From Bacteroidia bacterium (GTDB lineage: Bacteria; Bacteroidota; Bacteroidia; Chitinophagales; Saprospiraceae), in the NCBI GenBank assembly GCA_030433135.1, contig JAUILF010000013.1, positions 1 to 34,398 of the forward strand: a DNA stretch of 34,398 nt. The letters run 5' to 3'. Below the pieces are notes generated by a model. That model searched no databases. It was not told the DNA's origin and was given only the letters and a program-made list of their open reading frames with translations. Position 1 is the first letter of the stretch. The number at the start of each line of letters is the position of its first letter. Both the position numbers and the translations under genes were made by a program. Shown here in pieces: positions 27,306 through 34,398 of the stretch.

Positions 27306-28280
27306 CTACCAACCCAACACGTATGCAAAGATCAAAGGTGCTACAATCGTAGCATCCGATTCAATCACAAATTTTGGAGTATCTATTTCCAGTTTGCCCC
27401 AGGTGATTTTTTCATTGGGCACTGCACCGGAGTATGATCCGAAACTGGTAGTCGAATCACTGATCTGACAAAAATAGGACCAGCAGGGTATTTCGGTCTG
27501 ACCCAAATCCTGGTATAGCATGGGCACCACACAGATGGGAAAATCTCCCGCAATGCCTCCACCAATCTGGAAAAACCCAATGCCTGAGTCAGCCGCTGTC
27601 TTTTGGTACCAGTCTGCCAGGAAAATCATGTATTCAATGCCTGACTTTACAATGGAAGGTGAAAACTCCTGACGTATGCAATGAGCGGCAAAAAAGTTGG
27701 CTGTGGTACTGTCCTCCCAACCGGGAACGATAATGGGTAGGTTTTTTTCGGCAGCTGCCACCAACCAGGAGTCTTTTGGATCTATTTCATATTCATCCTC
27801 CAATTTACCCTGCCTGATAATACTGTAAAGATATTCATGAGGAAAATAACGTCTATCGTCTTGCGCAGCACCTGACCACTCTTCAACCAGTACCTTTTCC
27901 AGTTTTCGCATGGCCTCTTCCTCGGGAATGCAGGTATCTGTCACCCGGTTGAAATGCTGTTCAAGTAATTCCTGTTCATCCTGTGGGCTTAGATCCCGGT
28001 ATCCGGGAATCCGTTTGTAGTGGGAGTGCGCTACCAGGTTAAACAGATCCTCTTCGAGGTTGGCACCGGTACAAGTGATGATATGGATCTTGTCCTGGCG
28101 AATCATCTCAGCCAATGATAATCCCAGTTCTGCTGTACTCATGGCACCAGCAAGAGTGACCATCATTTTGTTTCCTGCGACCAATTGCTTCTGATATTCT
28201 TTGGCAGCATCTACCAGGGTAGCTGCATTGAAGTGGCGGAAATGATGCTGTACGAAATCTGAAACCGGATGTTGATTCAT
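27306..28280 (-). CDS. deoxyhypusine synthase-family protein (bacterial DHS-like)
   Basis: The 324-residue protein belongs to the deoxyhypusine synthase fold, an NAD-dependent aminobutyl transferase family acting on spermidine in eukaryotes and archaea. Bacteria have no eIF5A, so a homospermidine-synthase-like or other polyamine role is more likely. Family stretches are MVTLAGAMSTAELG, ITCTGANLEEDLFN, GWEDSTTANFFAAHC, SYSGAVPNEKITWGKL and VIESDATIVAPL. The region matching the human active-site lysine loop (GGGVVKHH) reads GGGIAGDFP here (around residue 240), so the imine-forming lysine appears to be absent. The same sequence is, from memory, usual in Bacteroidota homologues. The gene starts 8 bases after the arginine decarboxylase stop, so they form an operon. 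Agmatinase, often part of this cluster, is not present between them. Confidence 0.85.
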   Translation of the reverse strand: MNQHPVSDFVQHHFRHFNAATLVDAAKEYQKQLVAGNKMMVTLAGAMSTAELGLSLAEMIRQDKIHIITCTGANLEEDLFNLVAHSHYKRIPGYRDLSPQDEQELLEQHFNRVTDTCIPEEEAMRKLEKVLVEEWSGAAQDDRRYFPHEYLYSIIRQGKLEDEYEIDPKDSWLVAAAEKNLPIIVPGWEDSTTANFFAAHCIRQEFSPSIVKSGIEYMIFLADWYQKTAADSGIGFFQIGGGIAGDFPICVVPMLYQDLGQTEIPCWSYFCQISDSTTSFGSYSGAVPNEKITWGKLEIDTPKFVIESDATIVAPLIFAYVLGW

Positions 28281-28288
28281 GGTCAGTC

Positions 28289-29713
28289 CTATTTATTGAG
28301 CACTTTGTTGCTGTCAGAGTAGCCCAGGATATGGAGCATGTGATCGACAGTCTGCTCTTCACGATACACGTGTTCCACAAAATTTCCCTTGCTGTCCTGC
28401 TGCACCACAATATGACGAGGAGATGGAATCAGGCAATGCTTGATACCTCCATACCCACTGATGGCATCCTGGTAGGCTCCGGTATGGAAGAATCCCAGAT
28501 AGAGAGGTTCCTTATCACCTGGCCGGTTGACCGGAAGGTAAATCTCCTGATCGAGATCCTCCGAATTGTAATAGTCTGAGTGGTCACAGCTGAGACCTCC
28601 GATATTGACCCTCGTATACTCGTTGTTCCATTTGTTAATAGGGAGCAGGATGAATTTTTCGTAAATGCTCCAGCTGTCAGGAATGGTGTTCATCAAACTG
28701 TTGTCGATCATGTACCAGAGCTCATTATCATTTTGCTGCTTTTGTTCAAGCACGGAAAAAATCACAGCACCACTTTCACCTACCGTGTATTTGCCAAATT
28801 CAGTAAAAATATCTGGTTCTTCTATACCAGCATCCACGCACACGTCCTTGATGTTACGTACAATCTCCCTAATCATGTAATCATAGTCGAAATTAAAGGA
28901 GAGGTTATTGCGTATAGGTAGTCCACCACCCATATTTATAGCCCTGAGAGATGGAGCTTGTTTTTTCAGGTCTGCATAAATCTGCAATGCCCTTTTGAAT
29001 TCTCCCCAGTAGTAAATGTCATCCCGGATCCCGGAATCCACGAAAAAGTGGAGCATTTTCAATTCCAGGTTCGGATTATCCTGAATCTTGCTTTTATAAA
29101 AATCGATTATTTCTGAAGACCGGATACCCAGCCGCGAAGTGTAGTAGGCACTGGAAGATTCCTCATTGATTGCCATCCGAATGCCTACTTTTAACTTTCT
29201 GTCTGTCAGAGCGATAAGGCGGTCAAGTTCCTGCATGCTGTCCAGTACGGGAACTGAATTGTAAAATCCTGCTTCATTAAGTTTGATGATTTTTCGTAAG
29301 TAGTCATCGGTCTTATATCCATTGTGGATCAGAATAATATTCTGATCAATTAAACCGGCCTCGAAGAGCTTGAAAATCAGATCAATATCGAAAGAGGATG
29401 AGGTTTCCAGGTGTACTCCATGATTGAGCGCTTCCTTAATCACATGAGAGAAATGACAACATTTCGTACAATAGCAATAGTAGTACTTTCCCTTGTAATC
29501 GCTTAATCGTATTGCCCGGTTAAAAAGGTTTTTGGCTTTTTTGATTTGTGATCCTACTTTGGGTAAATAGGTTAGGCGAAAAGGTGTCTTGTATTTCTCG
29601 ATCAGGTATTGAAGCGACAGGCCATTAAAGTAGAGCCACTCATTGCGCAGATCAAAACCTTCCTGCGGAAAATAGTAGGTTTGATCGATTAGATCGAAAT
29701 ATGAATTAATCAT
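28289..29713 (-). CDS. speA: arginine decarboxylase (PLP, alanine-racemase fold)
   Basis: The enzyme probably decarboxylates arginine to agmatine, the first step of one polyamine route. The 474-residue fold-type III decarboxylase matches the short Bacteroidota arginine decarboxylases. Lys84 in CYCTKCCHF is the likely PLP-binding lysine. Later motifs are the HNGYKTDDYL region, the glycine loop INMGGGLPIRNN, FTEFGKYTVGESGA (the usual EPGR is altered) and the C-terminal GAYQDAISGYGGIKHCLIPSP. A carboxynorspermidine or diaminopimelate decarboxylase is an alternative, but those are shorter and keep other motifs. It is first in an operon with the DHS-like gene. A good -7 element lies 38 bases upstream. 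The gene is divergent from the sugar-kinase operon. Confidence 0.85.
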   Translation of the reverse strand: MINSYFDLIDQTYYFPQEGFDLRNEWLYFNGLSLQYLIEKYKTPFRLTYLPKVGSQIKKAKNLFNRAIRLSDYKGKYYYCYCTKCCHFSHVIKEALNHGVHLETSSSFDIDLIFKLFEAGLIDQNIILIHNGYKTDDYLRKIIKLNEAGFYNSVPVLDSMQELDRLIALTDRKLKVGIRMAINEESSSAYYTSRLGIRSSEIIDFYKSKIQDNPNLELKMLHFFVDSGIRDDIYYWGEFKRALQIYADLKKQAPSLRAINMGGGLPIRNNLSFNFDYDYMIREIVRNIKDVCVDAGIEEPDIFTEFGKYTVGESGAVIFSVLEQKQQNDNELWYMIDNSLMNTIPDSWSIYEKFILLPINKWNNEYTRVNIGGLSCDHSDYYNSEDLDQEIYLPVNRPGDKEPLYLGFFHTGAYQDAISGYGGIKHCLIPSPRHIVVQQDSKGNFVEHVYREEQTVDHMLHILGYSDSNKVLNK

Positions 29714-29750
29714 GTATTTTCATCAGCTGATAGGTCCTGTAATTCGCTCG

Positions 29751-29758
29751 CAAAGCTA
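29751..29758 (-). promoter_or_regulatory. -7 promoter element for the speA-DHS operon
   Basis: On the minus strand TAGCTTTG is an exact match to the Bacteroidota -7 consensus TAnnTTTG and lies 38 bases upstream of the speA start codon. No good -33 TTTG stands at the expected distance, so this is a partial promoter call. Confidence 0.5.
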
Positions 29759-29843
29759 AAAACAAATGAAGTATTGACGACGCTTTTTTTCATTAACGGC
29801 TTCATTTTTCACTCTGATACGGAAGGATGTAAACACAAAGACA

Positions 29844-30692
29844 ATGAGCATGTTGGTAGGTGATATTGGTGCGACCGGCTCGACATGGGGCCTGATTCGT
29901 GACGCTGACCCGGTAAGGTATTTCGATGCCCCGGGGTACAACCCTGTCAGTCATGGTGAACCACAGTTGGTTTCGGTAGTGGACGCGATTGAGGAAGAGG
30001 TTGGTGAGTTACGTCTTTCGACGATTTGGTATTATGGTGCAGGAGCGGGAAACAGCGTGATGACCAGAGGGATTGAGAAGACCTTTCTAAGTAGACTTCA
30101 GGCATCTTCTGTTCATATTGGGTCTGATCTGCTGGCTGCCGGCAGAGCATTATGTCAATCCAGTCCTGGCACAGTGGCTATATTAGGTACCGGGAGTAAT
30201 GTGGGTGAATATGACGGATTGCAGATCGTGTCTCAGGCCTCATCTCTGGGCTATCCTCTGGGAGACGAAGGTAGTGGTACTGACCTGGGAAAGCGGTTGG
30301 CCCGGGGATTTTACTATGGTCTCTTGCCCCCGGAAATAAAGGTCTCAGCTGCAGAAAGGTTACCTTCCGATCGATTTGAATTTTTAAATGAACTGCGCAG
30401 CACTGCGACACCTAATCGTTTTCTGGCTCAACTTAGTCGGGTGCTGGCATTGCATCGCGATCATCCCTGGGTGAAGCAACAGGTTCGTGAGGCTTTTACA
30501 GACTTTGCCAGCATACACCTTAGAAATCAGAAAAAACATGAAAAAATACATTTCGTGGGATCAATAGCTTTTTATTTTTGCGACGAAATCCGGCTGGTGC
30601 TTGAAGAGTTTCAGTTGCAGCTGGGTGAGGTTGTAAGAGAACCTATTGAATTACTGGTGAGTTTTCACCAAAATCAAATTAACAATGAGTAA
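29844..30692 (+). CDS. BadF/BadG-type ATPase, probable N-acetylhexosamine (GlcNAc-like) kinase
   Basis: This ASKHA-fold protein of 282 residues is similar to N-acetylglucosamine kinases of the BadF/BadG/BcrA/BcrD family. The phosphate-1 motif is GDIGATGSTWGLI at residues 6-18. The phosphate-2 region is TVAILGTGSNVGEYDG, followed by SLGYPLGDEGSGTDLGKRLA, a stretch typical of this kinase branch. An adenosine motif FVGSIAFYF lies near residue 240. It probably phosphorylates an amino sugar recycled from the cell wall or taken up, but the substrate is inferred from the family. The stop codon lies inside the start region of pfkA (8-base overlap, AATGAGTAA), so the kinase and PfkA are translated from one message, which fits feeding of sugar phosphates into glycolysis. 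Confidence 0.85.
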   Translation: MSMLVGDIGATGSTWGLIRDADPVRYFDAPGYNPVSHGEPQLVSVVDAIEEEVGELRLSTIWYYGAGAGNSVMTRGIEKTFLSRLQASSVHIGSDLLAAGRALCQSSPGTVAILGTGSNVGEYDGLQIVSQASSLGYPLGDEGSGTDLGKRLARGFYYGLLPPEIKVSAAERLPSDRFEFLNELRSTATPNRFLAQLSRVLALHRDHPWVKQQVREAFTDFASIHLRNQKKHEKIHFVGSIAFYFCDEIRLVLEEFQLQLGEVVREPIELLVSFHQNQINNE

Positions 30693-31668
30693 GGATATCA
30701 AACATGTAGGTGTGTTTTGCAGTGGCGGTGATGCGCCTGGTATGAATGCAGCCATTCGGGCAGTGGTGCGAACCTGCGCACATAATGATCTGCATGTTCA
30801 CGGAATATATAATGGTTATGAAGGTCTTATTGAAGGGGACATAGCCAGGTTGGAAACCAGGGATGTAGCCAACATTATGCATAAGGGAGGTACTGTTTTA
30901 AAAACAGCCCGAAGTGAGCGTTTTCGAACCAAAGCGGGACGGAAAGCCGCCTATGAGACAATCCTCGCACATGATCTGGATGCCATTATTGCCATTGGTG
31001 GAAATGGTACCATGACCGGCGCCAAGATTTTCGAAGAGGAATTTGGGATACCTTTCATAGGTATACCGGGTACTATTGATAACGATCTGTTTGGTACCGA
31101 TTATACCATTGGCTTTGACACAGCGGTCAATACGGCCATTGAGGCGGTAGACAAAATCAGGGACACTGCGGATTCACACAACCGTTTATTCTTCATTGAA
31201 GTAATGGGGCGCCACTCCGGGTACATTGCTTTGTATACGGGGATAGGTAGTGGAGCCGGTGGAATCTTAATTCCTGAGATCGGTACTGATGTAGACGAGT
31301 TGATGACAGTCCTGCAGAAAATGATGAAGCGTAAGAAGCTGTTTGGGTTGATCATTGTTGCCGAAGGAAATGAAAATGGCACTTGTCAGGAGGTAGCTGA
31401 TTTGGTAGCCAGAGAACTGACCAACTACGAAGTCAAAGTGGCAGTGATTGGCCACCTGCAGCGTGGTGGCTCGCCCACTGCCATGGACAGAATCCTGGCC
31501 AGTAGAATGGGTTATGGTGCTGTCACTGGTCTGCTGAATGGGATATCCAAAGTGATGTGTGGAGTACACAATAATGAGGTTGTGTATGTACCTATTAAAG
31601 ATGCCATCAAAAAGAAAAAGGACATTGAAAAGGAGCTGCTTGAGTTGGCAGAAATCCTCTCGATGTAA
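30685..31668 (+). CDS. pfkA: 6-phosphofructokinase (ATP-type PfkA)
   Basis: The enzyme phosphorylates fructose 6-phosphate to the 1,6-bisphosphate, the committing step of glycolysis. At 327 residues it has bacterial PfkA length. Motifs are FCSGGDAPGMNAAIRA at the N-terminus, GTIDNDLFGTDYTIGFDTA with the catalytic aspartate, and EVMGRHSGYIAL. The nucleotide loop reads IGGNGTMTGA. The glycine after Asn107 matches the ATP-using Gly104 of E. coli PfkA (pyrophosphate enzymes have Asp). The Mg-coordinating aspartate (Asp103 in E. coli) is replaced by Asn107. The gene overlaps the sugar-kinase gene by 8 bases, and cutA follows 8 bases after its stop. Confidence 0.93.
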   Translation: MSKDIKHVGVFCSGGDAPGMNAAIRAVVRTCAHNDLHVHGIYNGYEGLIEGDIARLETRDVANIMHKGGTVLKTARSERFRTKAGRKAAYETILAHDLDAIIAIGGNGTMTGAKIFEEEFGIPFIGIPGTIDNDLFGTDYTIGFDTAVNTAIEAVDKIRDTADSHNRLFFIEVMGRHSGYIALYTGIGSGAGGILIPEIGTDVDELMTVLQKMMKRKKLFGLIIVAEGNENGTCQEVADLVARELTNYEVKVAVIGHLQRGGSPTAMDRILASRMGYGAVTGLLNGISKVMCGVHNNEVVYVPIKDAIKKKKDIEKELLELAEILSM

Positions 31669-31676
31669 GTAATATC

Positions 31677-31991
31677 ATGTCATTTAGTGTAGTCTATATC
31701 ACTCATGCCAGTCGTGAAGAGGCGGACCGGGTTTCTCAGCAGGTTGTTAACGAGAGACTGGCGGCCTGTGCGAATGTATTCCCGATAAATTCAATGTACT
31801 GGTGGCAGGAGTCGATAGAACAGGAAGGGGAGTGGGTTTCACTTCTTAAAACCACCCATGTGATGTGGCCGGTTCTCAAGACCAGGATAGAGGCCATTCA
31901 CGCCTATGATACACCTTGCATCATGCGCTGGCAAGTAGAGGCCAATACGAAATATGAAGCCTGGATCGAGAGTGAGGTCAAGTCTCTTTAA
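31677..31991 (+). CDS. cutA: CutA-family divalent-cation tolerance protein
   Basis: CutA is a small trimeric cytoplasmic protein with a ferredoxin-like fold, first linked to copper tolerance but with a broadly unclear role. The 104-residue length is standard. Signature stretches are VVYITHASREEADRVSQQVV, ERLAACANVFPINSMYWWQ and the C-terminal TPCIMRWQVEANTKYEAWI. The usual E in the last segment's PCI-a motif region is changed, but the family call is clear. It starts 8 bases after pfkA and may be co-transcribed with it. A 217-base gap separates it from the second phosphofructokinase. Confidence 0.9.
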   Translation: MSFSVVYITHASREEADRVSQQVVNERLAACANVFPINSMYWWQESIEQEGEWVSLLKTTHVMWPVLKTRIEAIHAYDTPCIMRWQVEANTKYEAWIESEVKSL

Positions 31992-32121
31992 TCCGTAGAC
32001 TTTGCCCGGTTTTGAAATTCTTTGGAGGGTGTCTGCCCAATCTACGTCCAACACCAGGAGAATTACCATAAAATTGATCTACCAATTATAGAGATAGAAA
32101 ATCCTTTTTTTAAATTACGGA

Positions 32122-32137
32122 CCCTTTTTCAAAAGGG
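32122..32137. promoter_or_regulatory. inverted repeat upstream of the second phosphofructokinase gene
   Basis: CCCTTTTTCAAAAGGG forms a 6-bp stem with a four-base loop, about 70 bases before the start codon. It has no following T-tract on the plus strand, so an operator-like site is at least as likely as a terminator for cutA. The evidence is weak. Confidence 0.25.
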
Positions 32138-32208
32138 AATGAGAATCAAATTTTGAAAATATTGCTACTGTTGCCTATGTCGCAGGTAGTATAGAAATGT
32201 AAAAACAA

Positions 32209-33408
32209 ATGGCAAAGACTAAAAGTAAAGGGGTTATAGGTATTCTGACAGGAGGGGGAGATGTACCCGGACTGAATCCGGCTATCAGGGCGGTAACGGT
32301 ACGGGCTATCCGTGAAGGATACAAAGTGATTGGCCTGCGTAGAGGTTGGGGTGGTATTATTGATGTGGTTAGAGACAAGAAGTTTGACAACAGTGGAAAT
32401 TTCATTGAATTGACCAAAAATGTGGTTGATCGGGCGGCCAGGACTGGAGGTACTTTTTTGCATTCCAGCCGGACCAGACCAAGTCATGTTGTTAAAGAAA
32501 CTGTTCCTCAGCATCTGCAGGACACCTATAAAGAAGAGGTAAATGACCTCACTGAAGAAGTGATCAAAAACCTTGAATGGATTGGAATTGATTTTCTCAT
32601 TGCGATTGGAGGGGATGATACGCTGAGTTATGCTGTGCATCTGTTTAAGCGGGGCGTGAATGTCAATGCCATTCCCAAGACCATGGACAATGATGTACCA
32701 GGTACCGATTACTGTATCGGATTCAGTACCTGCATTACCAGGACCATTAACATGACCAACAATTTGCGGACCTCAGCCGGTTCTCATGAACGATTTATGG
32801 TGTTGGAGGTATTTGGGAGGTACGCGGGTTTTACAGCCATGCTTCCAACCATGGCCGGAGCGGCTCACCGGTGTCTTATTCCTGAACACCCATTCAATGT
32901 GGAACAATTGACCGAATTGATGGTAATGGACCGCAAGGAGAATCCGAGCAATTATTCCATTGTGCTGGTCTCGGAGGGTGCTACTTTTGAAGGTGGTGAG
33001 ATGCAGTTTACCAACGCAGAAAAAGATGCCTATGGTCATGCAAAACTGGGCGGTATCGGAGACATGGTCTCAGCAAAACTGAAAGAGATATCACCAAAAT
33101 TCAATAATGGGAATACCATTAACACCATAAATCAGAAACTGGGCTACCTGGTGCGTTGTGGGGACCCTGATGCTATTGACTCGATTGTTCCGATGGCCTA
33201 TGGTACCATGGCTCTTGATTTGATCTTGCGTGGTATTCATGGTCGCCTGGTCGTTCTGAAAAATGGCCGATATGATCATGTCCCTATTGAGGTAGTCACC
33301 AGCACCAAAAAGCTGGTCAATGTTGAAAAGCATTATGATGTTGAGAGACTTCATCCAATTTACAGGGACTTTGAAATGTTGCCACTATTTATCATGGCCA
33401 GCGAATAA
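32209..33408 (+). CDS. phosphofructokinase, pyrophosphate-type signatures
   Basis: This second phosphofructokinase-family enzyme of 399 residues is longer than PfkA through an insertion after the N-terminal domain. It begins GVIGILTGGGDVPGLNPAIR. The phosphoryl-donor loop is IGGDDTLSYA, with Asp137 where ATP enzymes have glycine, and the catalytic loop is IPKTMDNDVPGTD, with Lys157. Asp and Lys at these two places are the known marks of pyrophosphate-dependent enzymes, so a reversible PPi-dependent reaction is the likely activity. Some proteins with this pattern have been given other substrates such as sedoheptulose 7-phosphate. EVFGRYAGFTA is the hexose-phosphate binding stretch. A 217-base gap precedes it, so it probably has its own promoter. 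Confidence 0.88.
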   Translation: MAKTKSKGVIGILTGGGDVPGLNPAIRAVTVRAIREGYKVIGLRRGWGGIIDVVRDKKFDNSGNFIELTKNVVDRAARTGGTFLHSSRTRPSHVVKETVPQHLQDTYKEEVNDLTEEVIKNLEWIGIDFLIAIGGDDTLSYAVHLFKRGVNVNAIPKTMDNDVPGTDYCIGFSTCITRTINMTNNLRTSAGSHERFMVLEVFGRYAGFTAMLPTMAGAAHRCLIPEHPFNVEQLTELMVMDRKENPSNYSIVLVSEGATFEGGEMQFTNAEKDAYGHAKLGGIGDMVSAKLKEISPKFNNGNTINTINQKLGYLVRCGDPDAIDSIVPMAYGTMALDLILRGIHGRLVVLKNGRYDHVPIEVVTSTKKLVNVEKHYDVERLHPIYRDFEMLPLFIMASE

Positions 33409-33725
33409 TATCCGACGGTGACCGGTTGTAGGATGCCGGTTGCCGGCCTGGAAGCTTAAGGTTTAGGGTTTAAGATTTGTTCTTTGAACCGGGGAATACG
33501 TAATCCAGCAGACTGTGAACTACAGACGGTAACTGGGAACTGATGGCTGAGAACTGCCTCCCTTTGCGGCCTTTGCGTTGTCTCACGCTGGAATTCAGGT
33601 AGAGCCACTAATCTTCGTGATCTTTGCGTGAACAGTGTAGAGCCTTCCGCGGGATAGGCAACCTCTCAACAACTCAACCTCTCAACGTCTCAACCTGTGC
33701 CAGCCACAGCGGGTAGCTAACCAGC
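33409..33725. other. repeat-rich intergenic spacer between the phosphofructokinase and prfB genes
   Basis: These 317 bases have no coding frame but contain several short repeated strings. CTTTGCG occurs at 33562, 33571 and 33622, within phrases such as CCTTTGCGGCCTTTGCG and TCTTCGTGATCTTTGCGTGA. GAACTG-type words recur at 33530-33556. CCGGTTG occurs twice at about 33420-33450. Four tandem 8-mers lie at 33663-33694. It looks like a site of repeat-derived DNA and not a regulatory region. No clear terminator for either convergent gene was found. Confidence 0.5.
33663..33694. repeat. four tandem 8-bp repeats (NNCTCAAC)
   Basis: CTCTCAAC, AACTCAAC, CTCTCAAC and GTCTCAAC follow one another without gaps. 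Only the first two bases of each unit vary. The repeat lies about 30 bases beyond the prfB stop codon. Confidence 0.7.
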
Positions 33726-34398
33726 CTAATTAACAGCCTTTTCTGAATACATCAGCCACGACTTGAGAAAGTCATCGAGGTCACCATCCAAAACGGCATC
33801 TGTCTGCGATGTCTGATGGCCGGTACGGTGATCCTTCACACGACGATCATCCAGGACATAACTCCTGATTTGAGAACCCCATTCATTTTTCATTTTGGTG
33901 GCTTCGATCTTGTCCTTTTCTTCCTGCTGTTTTTGCAGTTCCAGTTCATAGATGCGGGATTTCAGCATTTGGATGGCTTTTTCCCGGTTCATATGCTGAG
34001 ACCGTTCTTCCTGGCACTCTACAACCAGCCCGGTAGGGAGGTGGCGTACTCTCACCGCTGATTCTGTCTTGTTAACATGCTGACCACCGGCACCGCTGGC
34101 CCGGAATGTGTCCCACTCCAGATCTGCAGGGTTTACCTCTACTTCAATCCTGTCATCCACCATGGGATGTACAAAAACAGAAGAAAAAGAAGTCATTCGC
34201 TTGCCCTGCGCATTAAATGGACTGACTCTTACCAGTCGGTGAACACCGTTTTCCCCTTTGAGCATTCCATAGGCGTAGTCACCATTGATTTCCAGAGAGA
34301 TAGATTTGAGACCGGCAACGTCACCGTCTACCCGGTTGAGTTCGGAAACTTTGTACCCGTTCTTTTCGGACCACATGATATACATTCGCATCAGCATG
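33726..34398 (-). CDS. prfB: peptide chain release factor 2 (partial, C-terminal 224 codons)
   Basis: RF2 recognises UGA and UAA stop codons and triggers peptide release on the ribosome. The gene enters from the right edge, so the N-terminal ~140 residues, including any regulatory frameshift site, are outside. The SPF tripeptide in GVHRLVRVSPFNAQGKRMTSF marks RF2 and not RF1. The catalytic GGQ is in RASGAGGQHVNKTESAVRV. The C-terminal RSYVLDDRRVKDHRTG, then DGDLDDFLKSWL, is standard. The track's ATG at 34397 is internal, not the true start. The gene converges on the second phosphofructokinase across a repeat-rich spacer. Confidence 0.95.
   Translation of the reverse strand, partial: MLMRMYIMWSEKNGYKVSELNRVDGDVAGLKSISLEINGDYAYGMLKGENGVHRLVRVSPFNAQGKRMTSFSSVFVHPMVDDRIEVEVNPADLEWDTFRASGAGGQHVNKTESAVRVRHLPTGLVVECQEERSQHMNREKAIQMLKSRIYELELQKQQEEKDKIEATKMKNEWGSQIRSYVLDDRRVKDHRTGHQTSQTDAVLDGDLDDFLKSWLMYSEKAVN

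Overview
The window looks like chromosomal DNA of a Bacteroidota bacterium. A Saprospiria/Lewinella-like lineage is my best guess, but this is inference from gene content and not a phylogeny. The evidence is a SusC/SusD outer-membrane pair, a one-piece hybrid two-component regulator (propeller, kinase, receiver and AraC domains), a secreted protein with type IX-style architecture, an arginine decarboxylase/deoxyhypusine-synthase-like pair, and a B12-dependent ribonucleotide reductase. I see no tRNA, rRNA, prophage, intact IS element or CRISPR array.

Layout. (1) 1-5998, minus strand: SusC, then SusD, then a strong hairpin terminator. Next come a small lipoprotein and a VCBS/FG-GAP-repeat lipoprotein that runs off the left edge. 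The last two overlap by 4 bases, and the VCBS gene uses a GTG start absent from the ORF track. (2) 6589-9644, plus strand: a DNA-uptake operon, comEC followed by a triple helix-hairpin-helix protein. (3) 9639-14183, minus strand: an FAD/Fe-S 2-hydroxyacid dehydrogenase and an L-lactate-permease-family transporter. This operon converges on the uptake operon so tightly that the palindrome CTATAG is the stop codon on both strands. (4) 14184-15341: an intergenic region with an array of bulged hairpins, four of them at exactly 40-base period, then an AT-rich stretch and an inverted pair of DnaA-box-like 9-mers. (5) 15342-22287, plus strand: the class II ribonucleotide reductase and the hybrid sensor/regulator. 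(6) 22456-26517: a 1353-residue secreted beta-helix protein built from three ~395-residue modules. It stops in the middle of a C-terminal domain and is followed by about 790 bases of apparently decayed or repeat-like DNA. (7) 27306-29713, minus strand: polyamine genes. (8) 29844-33408, plus strand: a BadF-type sugar kinase, PfkA, CutA and a second phosphofructokinase with pyrophosphate-type signatures. (9) 33409-34398: a repeat-rich spacer and the 3' part of prfB on the minus strand.

How the genes work together. Regions 1-3 cover nutrient import at the outer membrane, DNA uptake and hydroxyacid use. The two phosphofructokinases and the sugar kinase form a glycolytic entry cluster. The decarboxylase and DHS-like protein probably act in polyamine synthesis.

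No complete new multi-gene system is evident. The least explained structures are the compensated hairpin array with the nearby DnaA-box pair (14847-15266), the truncated modular surface protein with its odd 3' flank, and the DHS-like enzyme that appears to lack the catalytic lysine.
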